The notes beneath the pieces were generated by a model, which worked only from the letters and a program-made list of their open reading frames with translations, was not told the origin of the DNA and did not search any database. From assembly GCF_041911615.1 (NCBI RefSeq), contig NZ_JAYROR010000031.1:1-52409 (forward strand): a stretch of 52,409 nt of DNA, written 5' to 3'. Of this stretch, positions 8,252 through 16,622 are shown one piece after another. The position numbers and the translations under genes were made by a program. Numbering within the stretch: the stretch's first letter is position 1; the number at the start of each line of letters is the position of its first letter. Origin of the DNA: Zoogloea sp041911615 (lineage in GTDB: Bacteria; Pseudomonadota; Gammaproteobacteria; Burkholderiales; Rhodocyclaceae).

Positions 8252-8563
8252 TCAGCGTCCGCCACGGGGGCCCATGCCGGCGCCGTCGGCACGACGATTG
8301 CCGCCGCCGCCCTGGGCGGGCGGGGTGTCCGGCAGCTGGACGCCGCGTTCGCGGGCGCGGGCCTGCATGGCCTCGTGGTGCTGCTGGCGGTAGGCGTCGC
8401 GCTCGGCTGCGGTGCGCGCGCCGCGCAGGGTGGCGCGATGTTCGGCGCGTTCCTGCGGCGTCATGAGTTGGCTGCCGTAAGCGGTGTCGGCGGCGATGGC
8501 GGGGCCGGCAAGCGCGAGGCTGAGCAGCGCGGTGGCGAGCGATACGACGTGGCGCGATGTCAT
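8252..8563 (-). CDS. Small exported protein (hypothetical)
   Basis: 103 residues. Residues 1-25 are a clear Sec signal peptide ending in AIAA. The mature part has a charged helical stretch containing MTPQERAEHR and ERDAYRQQHHEAMQ, reminiscent of the repeated LTPQQR helices of CpxP-like periplasmic proteins, and a Gly/Arg-rich tail. The family was not securely recognised. It lies first in a two-gene unit with the DUF2202 lipoprotein, so both probably act at the cell envelope, perhaps in metal or stress handling; that is inference. Confidence 0.7.
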   Translation of the reverse strand: MTSRHVVSLATALLSLALAGPAIAADTAYGSQLMTPQERAEHRATLRGARTAAERDAYRQQHHEAMQARARERGVQLPDTPPAQGGGGNRRADGAGMGPRGGR

Positions 8564-8742
8564 GGCGGTCTCCGGATGAGCGGGGAGGGGCCGCCCGGCG
8601 ACGGGCTGAAGAAAGAGGAGGTCGCGCGGCCGGGGCGGCGGTCGACCGGGAAGTCCGGTCGCTTCAAATATAGCCCCGGTTTATTAGTTTTTTCTAATGT
8701 TCGGCGATATGTCGCATTGCCGCCGGGCGCTTGTCTGGACGG

Positions 8743-9624
8743 TCAGGCGGCGGTGGGGCCGGCGACGTGCGGGGGCTGGCCGAGGAACGCCGGCTGGTCC
8801 TGGGCAATCCGCTCGGCCAGCCAGTCGGCGACCGCCGCGACGCGCGGCTGCTGGCGGGCGTCCGGGTGGATCAGCAGCCACAGCTCGCGGGTCAGCACGG
8901 GCGCTGCGCCGCTCAGGCGGATCAGGCCGGGGGCGGGATCGGCCACCAGGCAGGGCAGGATCGCCTGACCGATGCCGGCGGCCACGGCGCACATCAGGCT
9001 CGCCATGCTGGCGGTGCGCAGCCGCATCGGCGCCGTGCCGTGCCGCTCGGCGAGCCAGCGCATCTCGGGGGTGTGGGCGAGCGCGTCGTCGTAGCCCACC
9101 CAGCCGTCCACGGCGCCGCTGGCCGGGCCGTACACCGCGAAGCCGATCTCGGCGACCTTGCGGATCAGGAAGTCGCCCTCGGCCGGGCGGGCGAGGCGCA
9201 GCGCGATGTCCGCCTCGCGCCGTGCCACGTTGAGGTTGGCGTTGCTCGCCACGAGTTCGACGCCAAGCCCCGGATGGCGCGCGAACAGGCCGGGCAGGCG
9301 CGGCGTGAGCCAGTTGGCGAGGAGCGTGCCGACCGAGGTGATGCGCACCGTGCCGGTCATCGTGTCGCGTCCAGCTTCGGCGATGCGGGTGAGTCCGGCC
9401 ACGTCCTCCTCGATGCGGGCCGCCCGGGCGAGCACCTGGATGCCCACGGGCGTTGGTCGCCAGCGCCCTTCGTCGCGCTCGAACAGCGGTGTGGCGAGGG
9501 CATTTTCGAGGGCGCGCAGGCGGCGGGCGACGGTGGTCTGGTCCACCTTCAGACAGCGGGCGGCGCCGGCCAGCGAGCCTTCGCGGCCGATCACGACGAG
9601 AAAGCGCAGGTCGTCCCAGTTCAT
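8743..9624 (-). CDS. LysR-family transcriptional regulator
   Basis: 293 residues from the ATG at 9624 (MNWDDLRFLV), the usual start position for this family; an ATG three codons earlier (9633) is equally possible. A winged helix-turn-helix occupies residues 1-60 (GSLAGAARCLKVDQTTVARRL-type recognition helix), a linker helix follows, and an effector-binding domain fills about 90-285. It is divergent from the isochorismatase gene, with about 120 bp between the starts, the classic layout in which a LysR protein regulates the neighbouring gene and itself. The effector is unknown. Confidence 0.88.
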   Translation of the reverse strand: MNWDDLRFLVVIGREGSLAGAARCLKVDQTTVARRLRALENALATPLFERDEGRWRPTPVGIQVLARAARIEEDVAGLTRIAEAGRDTMTGTVRITSVGTLLANWLTPRLPGLFARHPGLGVELVASNANLNVARREADIALRLARPAEGDFLIRKVAEIGFAVYGPASGAVDGWVGYDDALAHTPEMRWLAERHGTAPMRLRTASMASLMCAVAAGIGQAILPCLVADPAPGLIRLSGAAPVLTRELWLLIHPDARQQPRVAAVADWLAERIAQDQPAFLGQPPHVAGPTAA

Positions 9625-9647
9625 GGGGGGCATTTCCGGAATGGGGT

Positions 9648-9659
9648 TGCAATTTTGCA
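9648..9659. promoter_or_regulatory. Perfect palindrome in the LysR-isochorismatase divergent region
   Basis: TGCAATTTTGCA is a perfect 12-bp inverted repeat lying 24 bp upstream of the LysR start. A second, looser dyad, TGCATATTTACGCA, lies at about 9677-9690. LysR proteins bind T-N(11)-A-type dyads, so these are the best operator candidates for control of both genes. Binding is inferred. Confidence 0.5.
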
Positions 9660-9745
9660 GGATTGGGCGGCAGATGTGCATATTTACGCAGGGGTCGCCC
9701 GGCCCTACGCTGCAGCCATCGCATTTCAACCCGAGGAGAAAACCG

Positions 9746-10348
9746 ATGACCGCGCCCTTCACCCTGCGCCAGCTGCTCGGCCTGCCCGCCGCGCCGGCCC
9801 CGCTGTCCCAATCCGTGCTGATTCTGGTGGACGTTCAGAACACCTATCTGCGCGGCACGATGCGCCTCGACGGCGTCGAGGCCGCGCTCGAGGAGTGCGT
9901 GCGCCTGCTGACGCGGGCGCGGGCGGCCGGCGTGCCGGTGATCCACATCCAGCACGACGCCGGTCCGGGCACGCCCTACGACATCCGCGCGGAGATCGGT
10001 GCGATCGCCGACCCGGTGGCCCCGCTGGCGGGCGAGCCGGTGGTGGTCAAGCGGCACGCCAACGCCTTCATCGGCACCGAGCTGGAAGCGCATCTGCGGG
10101 CGCTCGGCGCGCCGCGCCAGCTCGTCGTGGCGGGCTTCATGACCCACAACTGCGTCAACTCCACCGCCCGTGGCGCGGTGAACCTGGGCTGGCCGGTGGT
10201 GGTGCCGGCGGCGGCCACGGCGACCCGTGCGCTGCCGGCGCCCGGCGGCGGCACGGTGCCCGCGGCCGAGGTCCAGCGGGCCAATCTGGCCGGCCTGTCG
10301 GATGCGTTTGCGGTGGTGGTGGCGGGCGGCGACGACATCCCCGCCTGA
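9746..10348 (+). CDS. Isochorismatase-family cysteine hydrolase
   Basis: 200 residues from the ATG at 9746, which has GAGGAGA about 8 bases upstream; longer frames to the left are not supported. The family catalytic triad is visible: Asp29 in LVDVQN, Lys102 in VVKRHANAF, and Cys136 in GFMTHNCVN. Such enzymes hydrolyse isochorismate, nicotinamide, N-carbamoylsarcosine or similar small amides; the substrate cannot be told from the sequence. The divergent LysR gene suggests induction by a small molecule, possibly its substrate. Confidence 0.87.
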   Translation: MTAPFTLRQLLGLPAAPAPLSQSVLILVDVQNTYLRGTMRLDGVEAALEECVRLLTRARAAGVPVIHIQHDAGPGTPYDIRAEIGAIADPVAPLAGEPVVVKRHANAFIGTELEAHLRALGAPRQLVVAGFMTHNCVNSTARGAVNLGWPVVVPAAATATRALPAPGGGTVPAAEVQRANLAGLSDAFAVVVAGGDDIPA

Positions 10349-10355
10349 GCGGCGA

Positions 10356-10721
10356 TCAGGCCTCGGCGGTGGGCTTGCGACGCCGGGCGAGGTAGACCGG
10401 GCCGAGTTGGCCGGCGAGGCGCTCGGCCTTCAGCCAGATGTCGGGATGGGGGCGGAAGCTGTCGCGCAGCTGCTTCCAGAGCGGCGAGGCCTTGTGCAGC
10501 AGTTCGTGGAGCAAGGTGTCGAGCAAGTCCAGCGCGTCGTCGTCCGACAGGCGGGCGAGGTAGCGCGGGTTGAGGCGCAGGGTGTCGGAGTGCCAGCGGT
10601 ACTGGCCCAGCACCCGGCCGGCCGGCGACAGGCGGCGGGTGCACAGGCGGCGCGGAATGCCAAGGTGGGGCAGCGATTCGCGCACCACCTCGAGGGCCAG
10701 GTCGATGTCGCGCTGGGTCAT
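10356..10721 (-). CDS. SprT-like metallopeptidase-domain protein
   Basis: 121 residues. HELLH at about 72-76 gives the HExxH zinc motif, with a third His in RPHPDIW near residue 93. Size and pattern resemble small SprT-like proteins, cytosolic putative metalloproteases. It lies 24 bp after the DUF1840 gene on the same strand, so the two are probably co-transcribed. Substrate unknown. Confidence 0.68.
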   Translation of the reverse strand: MTQRDIDLALEVVRESLPHLGIPRRLCTRRLSPAGRVLGQYRWHSDTLRLNPRYLARLSDDDALDLLDTLLHELLHKASPLWKQLRDSFRPHPDIWLKAERLAGQLGPVYLARRRKPTAEA

Positions 10722-10745
10722 GGCGGCCTCGGTGACGGGCGGGGC

Positions 10746-11069
10746 TCAGACGCCCCAGGTGACGGGGACCTTGTCCTTCAGCGCGCGTTCGAGCAGTTCG
10801 AGCAGCGGTACGGCGCGCTGGAAGAAGCTCACCCCGCCGCCGGACGGCCGGGCCTCGTCGGCGGCCTCGTCGTGGCGGGCTTCGGCGGCGCGGGCCTTGT
10901 CCGCCTCGATGGCGGCCTTGACGGCGGCGATGGCGCCCGGGAGCTGTTCAACGGTGACGATGCCCGTCGCGTCGGCCGGGTCCTTGCCCAGCACGCCGAG
11001 CATTTCCTTGCCGTTCTTCTCGAACATGATGACGTCGCCGCTGGCGGAGGATTTGAAGACGATCAGCAT
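10746..11069 (-). CDS. DUF1840 domain-containing protein
   Basis: 107 residues. The N-terminus (MLIVFKSSASGDVIMFEKNG) and the GIVTVEQLPGAI segment match the DUF1840 pattern, common in betaproteobacteria and of unknown function. The second half is Ala/Glu/Lys-rich and probably helical, ending in FFQRAVPLLELLERA. No signal peptide. First gene of a probable pair with the SprT-like gene; divergent from rarD. Confidence 0.82.
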   Translation of the reverse strand: MLIVFKSSASGDVIMFEKNGKEMLGVLGKDPADATGIVTVEQLPGAIAAVKAAIEADKARAAEARHDEAADEARPSGGGVSFFQRAVPLLELLERALKDKVPVTWGV

Positions 11070-11189
11070 GATGGCGCAGCCTTGAAGTGGATTGGTCTCC
11101 CATTGTAGTAGCCGGACGCGGAAAACCCGAAGCGTCAGCGCTCGTCGTGGGTGCTATCGTGCGCCTTCGTCTTTGCGTGAAGGTCGGCC

Positions 11190-12086
11190 ATGACCAAGGG
11201 CCAGTCGTTCGCCGGTATCGGCTTCGGCCTCGGAGCCTATGGCATCTGGGGTTTCTTTCCGCTGTTCTTCCGCCAGCTCGGCCACGTCAGCCCGGCCGAC
11301 GTGCTGTGCAACCGTGCCCTGTGGGGTTGCCTGTTCGTCAGCCTGATCCTCGCCGCGAGGCGGGATTGGAGCAAGGTGGGCGCGGCGCTCCGGCGACCCG
11401 GCACGCTGCCGCGCCTGACCCTGGCGGCGCTGCTGGTAGGGTCGAACTGGCTGGGCTTCCTGTGGGCGGTGGACCAGCATCTGGTGATCGCCGGCAGCCT
11501 GGGCTACTTCCTCACTCCGCTCGTGAATGTGCTGCTCGGCATGATGGTGCTCAAGGAGCGCCTCGACGGCAAGGAATGGCTGGCCGTCGGGCTGGCGGTG
11601 GCGGCGGTGGTCAACGAGTTCGTCGCGCTGGGCAGTCTGCCGTGGGTGTCGCTGTTCCTGGGCGGCACCTTCGGGCTGTACGGGCTGGTACGCAAGCAGG
11701 TGCCGGTGGATGCGGTGTCGGGCCTGTGGCTGGAGACGCTGTCGATGCTGCCGCTGATCGGCGTCTATACCCTGTGGCAGTCGTGGCAAGGCCACGCGGT
11801 GTTCAGCGGCCACGACGGGATGACGCTGTTCCTGCTGGCCATGTCGGGGGCGATGACGGCGCTGCCGCTGATGCTCTTCGCCGCGGCGACCCAGCGCCTC
11901 AACCTCGCCACGGTGGGAATGCTGATGTACATCAACCCGACCATGCAGCTCGTCACCGCGGTGTGGCTCTTCGGCGAAACCCTCCAGCCGGCGCGGCTCG
12001 TCACCTTTGCACTGATCTGGGCTGGGCTGCTGATTTACAGCTGGAGCGGCTGGCAGAAGTACCGCCAGGCTGCGGCGCAGGGCTGA
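11190..12086 (+). CDS. rarD: RarD-type EamA-family permease
   Basis: 298 residues with about ten hydrophobic segments throughout, typical of RarD (chloramphenicol-sensitive protein family) in the drug/metabolite transporter superfamily. Motifs include the N-terminal YGIWGFFPLFF and a C-terminal segment NLATVGMLMYINPTMQ, which are specific to RarD rather than generic EamA proteins. Substrate unknown. A possible -10 (TATCGT) lies at about 11154-11159, with no obvious -35. It is followed 35 bp later by the ROK kinase gene, which has its own possible promoter. Confidence 0.88.
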   Translation: MTKGQSFAGIGFGLGAYGIWGFFPLFFRQLGHVSPADVLCNRALWGCLFVSLILAARRDWSKVGAALRRPGTLPRLTLAALLVGSNWLGFLWAVDQHLVIAGSLGYFLTPLVNVLLGMMVLKERLDGKEWLAVGLAVAAVVNEFVALGSLPWVSLFLGGTFGLYGLVRKQVPVDAVSGLWLETLSMLPLIGVYTLWQSWQGHAVFSGHDGMTLFLLAMSGAMTALPLMLFAAATQRLNLATVGMLMYINPTMQLVTAVWLFGETLQPARLVTFALIWAGLLIYSWSGWQKYRQAAAQG

Positions 12087-12121
12087 CTTAAAATCGGGCT
12101 TTTCGGCTGTTTTCCGTTCCC

Positions 12122-13021
12122 ATGATCCGCATCGGCATCGACCTCGGCGGCACCAAGATCGAAATCATCGCCCTTGCGGCGGATGGCCGTGTGCTGGTTC
12201 GCCGTCGGGTGGCGACGCCGCAGGGCGACTACGCCGCGACGCTTGCGGCGGTGACGGGGCTGGTGACCGCCGTCGAGTCCGAGCTCGGCCAGCGCGGCAG
12301 TGTCGGCGTGGGGATGCCGGGCGCGTTGTCGCGGACCACCGGGCGCGTCAAGAACGCCAACTCCACCTGTCTGATCGGCCAGCCGTTGCAGCACGATCTC
12401 GCCCGGCTGTTGGGCCGTGAAGTCCGTCTCGCCAACGATGCCAACTGTTTTGCGCTGTCCGAGGCGGTGGATGGCGCGGCAGCGGGGGCTCCGGTGGTGT
12501 TCGGGGTGATCCTCGGCACCGGGGTCGGTGGTGGCGTGGTGGTCCATGGGCGGGTGCTCGAAGGCGTCAATGGAATCGCCGGCGAGTGGGGCCACAACCC
12601 GCTGCCCCGGCCGGCGGGCGACGATCTGCCGCTGCCGCCGTGCTACTGCGGGCGGGCCGGTTGCGTCGAGACCTACCTCTGCGGTCCGGCTTTTGCGGCG
12701 GACCACCGCCGCATGGGCGGCGCGGCGCTCATGCCGGCGGAAATCGCGGCCGGCGCGGCGGCGGGTGAGGCGGCCTGCTTGGCCAGCCTGGCGCGCTACG
12801 CCGACCGGCTGGCGCGGGCGCTGGCGGGCGTCATCAACGTGCTCGATCCGGACGTGATCGTGCTGGGCGGCGGCATGTCGAACCTCGACGCGCTGTACGC
12901 CGAGGTGCCGCTGCGCTGGGGGGCGCACATCTTTTCCGACACCGTGGCGACCCGCCTGGTGCGCGCCGCCCATGGCGATTCGTCGGGCGTGCGCGGCGCG
13001 GCGTGGCTGTGGCCGGCTTGA
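12122..13021 (+). CDS. ROK-family sugar kinase (fructokinase-like)
   Basis: 299 residues. Residues 1-15 carry the phosphate-binding loop GIDLGGTKIE. LANDANCFA holds the catalytic Asp near residue 105, and GVILGTGVGGG follows. The ROK zinc site is present: GEWGHN supplies His, followed by CYCGRAGCVETY with its cysteines. Members phosphorylate fructose, glucose, N-acetylglucosamine or related sugars; the sequence resembles bacterial fructokinase (Mak) but the substrate is not settled. A possible -10 (TAAAAT, 12089-12094) lies just upstream. No sugar transporter lies nearby. Confidence 0.85.
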   Translation: MIRIGIDLGGTKIEIIALAADGRVLVRRRVATPQGDYAATLAAVTGLVTAVESELGQRGSVGVGMPGALSRTTGRVKNANSTCLIGQPLQHDLARLLGREVRLANDANCFALSEAVDGAAAGAPVVFGVILGTGVGGGVVVHGRVLEGVNGIAGEWGHNPLPRPAGDDLPLPPCYCGRAGCVETYLCGPAFAADHRRMGGAALMPAEIAAGAAAGEAACLASLARYADRLARALAGVINVLDPDVIVLGGGMSNLDALYAEVPLRWGAHIFSDTVATRLVRAAHGDSSGVRGAAWLWPA

Positions 13022-13096
13022 GCCGGCGGCCGTCGGAGCGCAAAATGGGCGCCGTTAAACCTTGTGGCTGACGCTATAACTTTGGATAGAGATGCG

Positions 13097-13762
13097 ATGA
13101 AGGTGCGGATTGACGCGGTGTTTGTCGGCGAACTGCGCCCGCTGCCGCCCGAGGGGCAATTGACGGGGATCTTCAAGACGCCCGTCGATGTCCCGGTGGC
13201 GGTCGGGTCCGAAGGCCTCGCGGGCGACCGCCAGGGCGACCGGCGCGTCCACGGCGGCCCCGAGAAGGCAATCCATTACTACCCGGCGGAGCACTATGCC
13301 CGCCTCGCCGGGCGGGTGCCGGGCGTGGCCGCCCTGCTGGCTCCCGGCGTGCTGGGCGAGAATCTGTCGGGCCGGGGCCTGGACGAGACGTCGGTGTGCA
13401 TCGGCGACGTCTTTGCGGCAGGCAGCAGCCGCCTGCAGGTGAGCCAGCCCCGTCAGCCGTGCTGGAAGATCAGCCATCGTCTCGGGCACGATCCGATGTC
13501 GCGGGTGGTCGCCGAGCTGGGCTGCACAGGCTGGTATTTCCGGGTGCTCGAAGCGGGCGCGCTGGCCGTGGGCGACAGCCTGACGCTGATCGACCGCCCC
13601 GCTCCGGGCCTGACCCTGGCGCGGCTGTGGGCCGCCCATACCGCCCACCGTCCCGATCCCGCCGAGATCGGGCTGCTGGCCGCCGCCGCCGGGCTCAACC
13701 CGGCCTGGGCGGCGCGTCTGCAGGGCCGTGCGGCATGGTTGCTTGACTCTGCCAACCGCTAG
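13097..13762 (+). CDS. MOSC-domain protein (YiiM family)
   Basis: 221 residues from ATG 13097, which follows GGATAGAG; a GTG 33 bp earlier is weaker. The core pattern includes VGSEGLAGDRQGDRRVHGG, HYYPAEHY, GVLGENLSG, and a conserved Cys in QPRQPCWKI, as in YiiM-type MOSC proteins. These bind molybdenum cofactor and, in E. coli, help detoxify N-hydroxylated bases. A short helical extension forms the C-terminus, as in YiiM. No molybdenum-cofactor gene is adjacent. Confidence 0.85.
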   Translation: MKVRIDAVFVGELRPLPPEGQLTGIFKTPVDVPVAVGSEGLAGDRQGDRRVHGGPEKAIHYYPAEHYARLAGRVPGVAALLAPGVLGENLSGRGLDETSVCIGDVFAAGSSRLQVSQPRQPCWKISHRLGHDPMSRVVAELGCTGWYFRVLEAGALAVGDSLTLIDRPAPGLTLARLWAAHTAHRPDPAEIGLLAAAAGLNPAWAARLQGRAAWLLDSANR

Positions 13763-13809
13763 GCTAAAAAAGAACTTCGCCCGCCCGACTCCCCGACGAG
13801 ACTCCGAAC

Positions 13810-14232
13810 ATGTCCTTTCCCGTGCTCTCCGCGCCTTCTTCCCCGCTGCCACTCGTCGAGCTGATGGGGCGCCTGTGCCTGGCCCAGATGGATGTGGCCC
13901 AGCGCCTTCAGTACCTGGCCTGTCGGCTGTCGGTGGGGCTGGCCGACAGCTGTCTGCGCCGGCAGTTGCTGCGACGCGACGATAGCTGCTGCGTGGCGGA
14001 TCAGGTCGAGCTCGAGGAGCGCATCGCGCTGCTGATGGAGGCGGGCGGAGAGGGGCTGGTGACGATCCTCGGCGCCTTCATCGAGGAGCTGACTCAGGCC
14101 CACACCCAGTGCATCGAAGCCAGCTTCGCGGCGGCGGGGGTGGCGCCGGTGGCGCGCCTGTCGCACCTGCCGGGTGCGTCGCTGGCGCTGCGGGTGCCGG
14201 CTGCGGCGCGAGCCTTCAACGCAAGGGGATGA
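13810..14232 (+). CDS. Hypothetical helical protein (possibly phasin-like)
   Basis: 140 residues, not recognised with confidence. No signal peptide or membrane segment. Mostly amphipathic helix: Leu-rich at 15-50, Glu-rich at 65-85, then EELTQAHTQCIEASFAAAG. Size and pattern recall polyhydroxyalkanoate granule phasins, which would fit a host with bdhA, but no diagnostic motif is present. Its 3-prime end overlaps the convergent gene at 14216-14527 by 17 bp. Confidence 0.5.
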   Translation: MSFPVLSAPSSPLPLVELMGRLCLAQMDVAQRLQYLACRLSVGLADSCLRRQLLRRDDSCCVADQVELEERIALLMEAGGEGLVTILGAFIEELTQAHTQCIEASFAAAGVAPVARLSHLPGASLALRVPAAARAFNARG

Positions 14233-14527
14233 CCACCGACGGCAGGCCGATGGTGATGGCCGGTCGGGCCGGGTAGGCGTACACCGGCGGCGGCGCATAG
14301 ACGATCGGGCGTTCGTACACCACCTGCGGCGCGGCATAGACCGGAGCGGGGCCGTAGTATGCGGGCCCGCCGTGGCGATAGCGGTCGTGATGGTGAGGAT
14401 GGCGGTAACGTTCGCCCCAGCCGTCGCCGCCCCAGCCGCCGCGGTCGTGGGCGCTGGCGGGCAGGGCTGCGCCGATGGCAAGGGTGCCGAGCACGGCGGC
14501 GGCAATCAGGTGGCGTGTCGAGCGCAT
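14216..14527 (-). CDS. Exported His/Tyr/Pro-rich small protein
   Basis: 103 residues from ATG 14527, with GAGGAGAACC just upstream. Residues 1-26 are a Sec signal peptide ending in ASA. The mature chain is low-complexity: a Gly/Trp stretch, a His/Arg/Tyr-rich block (RHPHHHDRYRHGG), then repeated Tyr/Pro/Val motifs (APVYA, PIVYAPPPVYAYP). The His cluster could bind metal. Such proteins are common and uncharacterised in betaproteobacteria. The convergent neighbour overlaps its end. Confidence 0.72.
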   Translation of the reverse strand: MRSTRHLIAAAVLGTLAIGAALPASAHDRGGWGGDGWGERYRHPHHHDRYRHGGPAYYGPAPVYAAPQVVYERPIVYAPPPVYAYPARPAITIGLPSVVIPLR

Positions 14528-14696
14528 GGTGGTTCTCCTCGTGGATCCCCGCAAGGCGGGCATGGCGGCGAGGATAGTCGCGCTGGTGGCGGCGTCGGAC
14601 CGCGATGTGTAAGCAAACTTGCAGGGCGTGGTGCGGCCGCGGATGCCTCCGACGGCGCGTGCGGCGGGGTGCGACGCCGGTTGCGCCGGAACGCGC

Positions 14697-16622
14697 TTAC
14701 ATTTTGTCGTCGATCCGGTTGTCGGGACTGGCGTGCTGGGCGGCGATCAGACGGTCGCGCCAGCGGCCGATGGCGTCGGCCAGGGCGTCGTGGCTGATCG
14801 GTTTGGGCAGGTAGTCGTCCATGCCGGCGGCCAGGGCGGCGTCGCGTTCCTCGCTCATCGCGTCGGCGCTGACGCCGATGATGTGGGTCCGGTGGCCGGC
14901 CTCGCGCAGCCGGCGGGTGGCGGTGAGGCCGTCCATGCGCGGCATGCGCGCGTCCATGAAGATCAGGTCGAAGCTGCGTTCGCCGCACAGGGCGATGGCC
15001 GTTTCGCCGTCGCTGGCGAGGGCGATGTCGTGGGCGCCGAAGCGCTCGAGCATCCGCGAGATGACGGTGCAGTTGATCGGGTTGTCCTCGACGACGAGGA
15101 TGCGCGTCGAACGGCGCAGGATCGGGCGCGCGGCGAGGCTGGGCGTGCTGCTTTCGCCGGCGCAGGGTTCGAGCTGGACGGTGAACCAGAACTGCGAGCC
15201 GGCGCCTTCGGTGCTGATGACGCCGATCTTGCCGTCCATCAGGCCGCACAGCATGCGGCAGATCGACAGGCCGAGGCCGGTGCCGCCGTAGCGTCGGGTG
15301 GTGGACATGTCGGCCTGCTCGAAGGGCGTGAAGATATGGCGGCACTTGTCGGCGGCGATGCCGATGCCGGTGTCGCGCACCGTGAAGCGCAGCCCGATCC
15401 GCCCCGGTGCGGATTCGCAAGCTTCGGCGAGGACGTCGATGCGCCCGCTGGCGGTGAATTTGAAGGCGTTGCCGACCAGATTGACCAGGATCTGGCGCAG
15501 GCGGTTGGGGTCGCCGAGGATGACGTGGGGCAGGCGCTCGTCGATGCGGGTGTCGAAGCCGAGGCCCTGGTCGCGGGCCTTGGGGCGGAACAGCTTGTCC
15601 ACGTCGCCGACGAGCTGGCGCAGATCGAAGCCGATCTTTTCGAGGCTGAGCTTGCGGGCCTCGATCTTCGAGTAGTCGAGGATGTCGTTGATGATGCCGA
15701 GCAGGGCTTCGCTGCTCGACAGGATGGTGCCGATGTACTCGCGCTGCTCTTCGCTCTGGGGCGTCATCTGGAGCAGCTGGGCCATGCCGATGATGCCGTT
15801 CATCGGGGTGCGGATCTCGTGCGACATCATCGCCAGAAAGTCGCTCTTGGCGCGGCTGGCCGAGGTGGCGGCGTCACGGGCGGCGATCAGGGCTTGCTCG
15901 GCCTTGTGGCGTTCGGTGACGTCGGTGATGCAGAACACCCGGCCGATCACCTCCTCGTCGCGACGGGCGGGACGCGAGCTGGCCTCGAAGATGCGCCCGT
16001 CGCGCAGCGCCAGGGTGTCGAAGGTTTCGGTGAGGTGCTGGCTGTGGGCGGTGAGCAGGGTGAGCAGCGCGGCCGGCTCCTCGACGGCGTTGGCGAGGTG
16101 GTCGAGGATGGCGTCGTCGTCGTGGCGGGCGAGGAGGTCTTCGGGCAGCTGCCACAGGCCGGCGAGGCGGCGGTTCATGTTGACGATGCGGCCGTCGGCG
16201 TCGAGCACCAGGATGCCGTCGGCGGTGGCTTCGAGGGTGGCGCGCAGGCGCGAGCTCATCTCGGCGAGTTCGTCCTCGGCACGGCGCTGGGCGTCGATGT
16301 CGGTGGCGCGCACCAGGATGCCTTCGGGCACCCGGCGCACGCTCTTGCGGGCGCCGAGCAGGCTGCCGTCGGCGCACCGGTAGAGGCCTTCGAGGGTCTG
16401 TTCGTCGGTGCCGCCGCCGGCGCGGATCTCTTCCCAGAAAAAGACGTCGGCGAGGGCGCACTCGATCTCGGTGATCGGTTGCCCGACCAGCGCCTCGAGC
16501 GGGTAGCCGAGCAGGCGCGACGAGGCCGGGTTGGCGGCGAGGATGACGAGGCTGTCCGGATCGACGAGCAGCAGGATCTCGCCCGCGGCGGCCAGCAGCA
16601 CGTCCTGGTAGCGGCTGCTCAT
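14697..16622 (-). CDS. PAS hybrid sensor histidine kinase with receiver domain
   Basis: 641 residues from ATG 16622. No membrane segments, so cytosolic. Two PAS domains (about 5-110 and 125-235), a HisKA domain with phospho-acceptor His268 in MSHEIRTPMNG, an ATPase domain with the N, G1 and G2 boxes (NAFKFT, DTGIGI, GTGLGL), and a receiver domain with phospho-acceptor Asp557 in FMDARMPRMDG. The start overlaps the stop of the HD-GYP gene by 4 bases (ATGA), so the two are translationally coupled and probably signal together. There is no separate response regulator or Hpt gene nearby; phosphotransfer may go to an unlinked partner or stay internal. Confidence 0.9.
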   Translation of the reverse strand: MSSRYQDVLLAAAGEILLLVDPDSLVILAANPASSRLLGYPLEALVGQPITEIECALADVFFWEEIRAGGGTDEQTLEGLYRCADGSLLGARKSVRRVPEGILVRATDIDAQRRAEDELAEMSSRLRATLEATADGILVLDADGRIVNMNRRLAGLWQLPEDLLARHDDDAILDHLANAVEEPAALLTLLTAHSQHLTETFDTLALRDGRIFEASSRPARRDEEVIGRVFCITDVTERHKAEQALIAARDAATSASRAKSDFLAMMSHEIRTPMNGIIGMAQLLQMTPQSEEQREYIGTILSSSEALLGIINDILDYSKIEARKLSLEKIGFDLRQLVGDVDKLFRPKARDQGLGFDTRIDERLPHVILGDPNRLRQILVNLVGNAFKFTASGRIDVLAEACESAPGRIGLRFTVRDTGIGIAADKCRHIFTPFEQADMSTTRRYGGTGLGLSICRMLCGLMDGKIGVISTEGAGSQFWFTVQLEPCAGESSTPSLAARPILRRSTRILVVEDNPINCTVISRMLERFGAHDIALASDGETAIALCGERSFDLIFMDARMPRMDGLTATRRLREAGHRTHIIGVSADAMSEERDAALAAGMDDYLPKPISHDALADAIGRWRDRLIAAQHASPDNRIDDKM

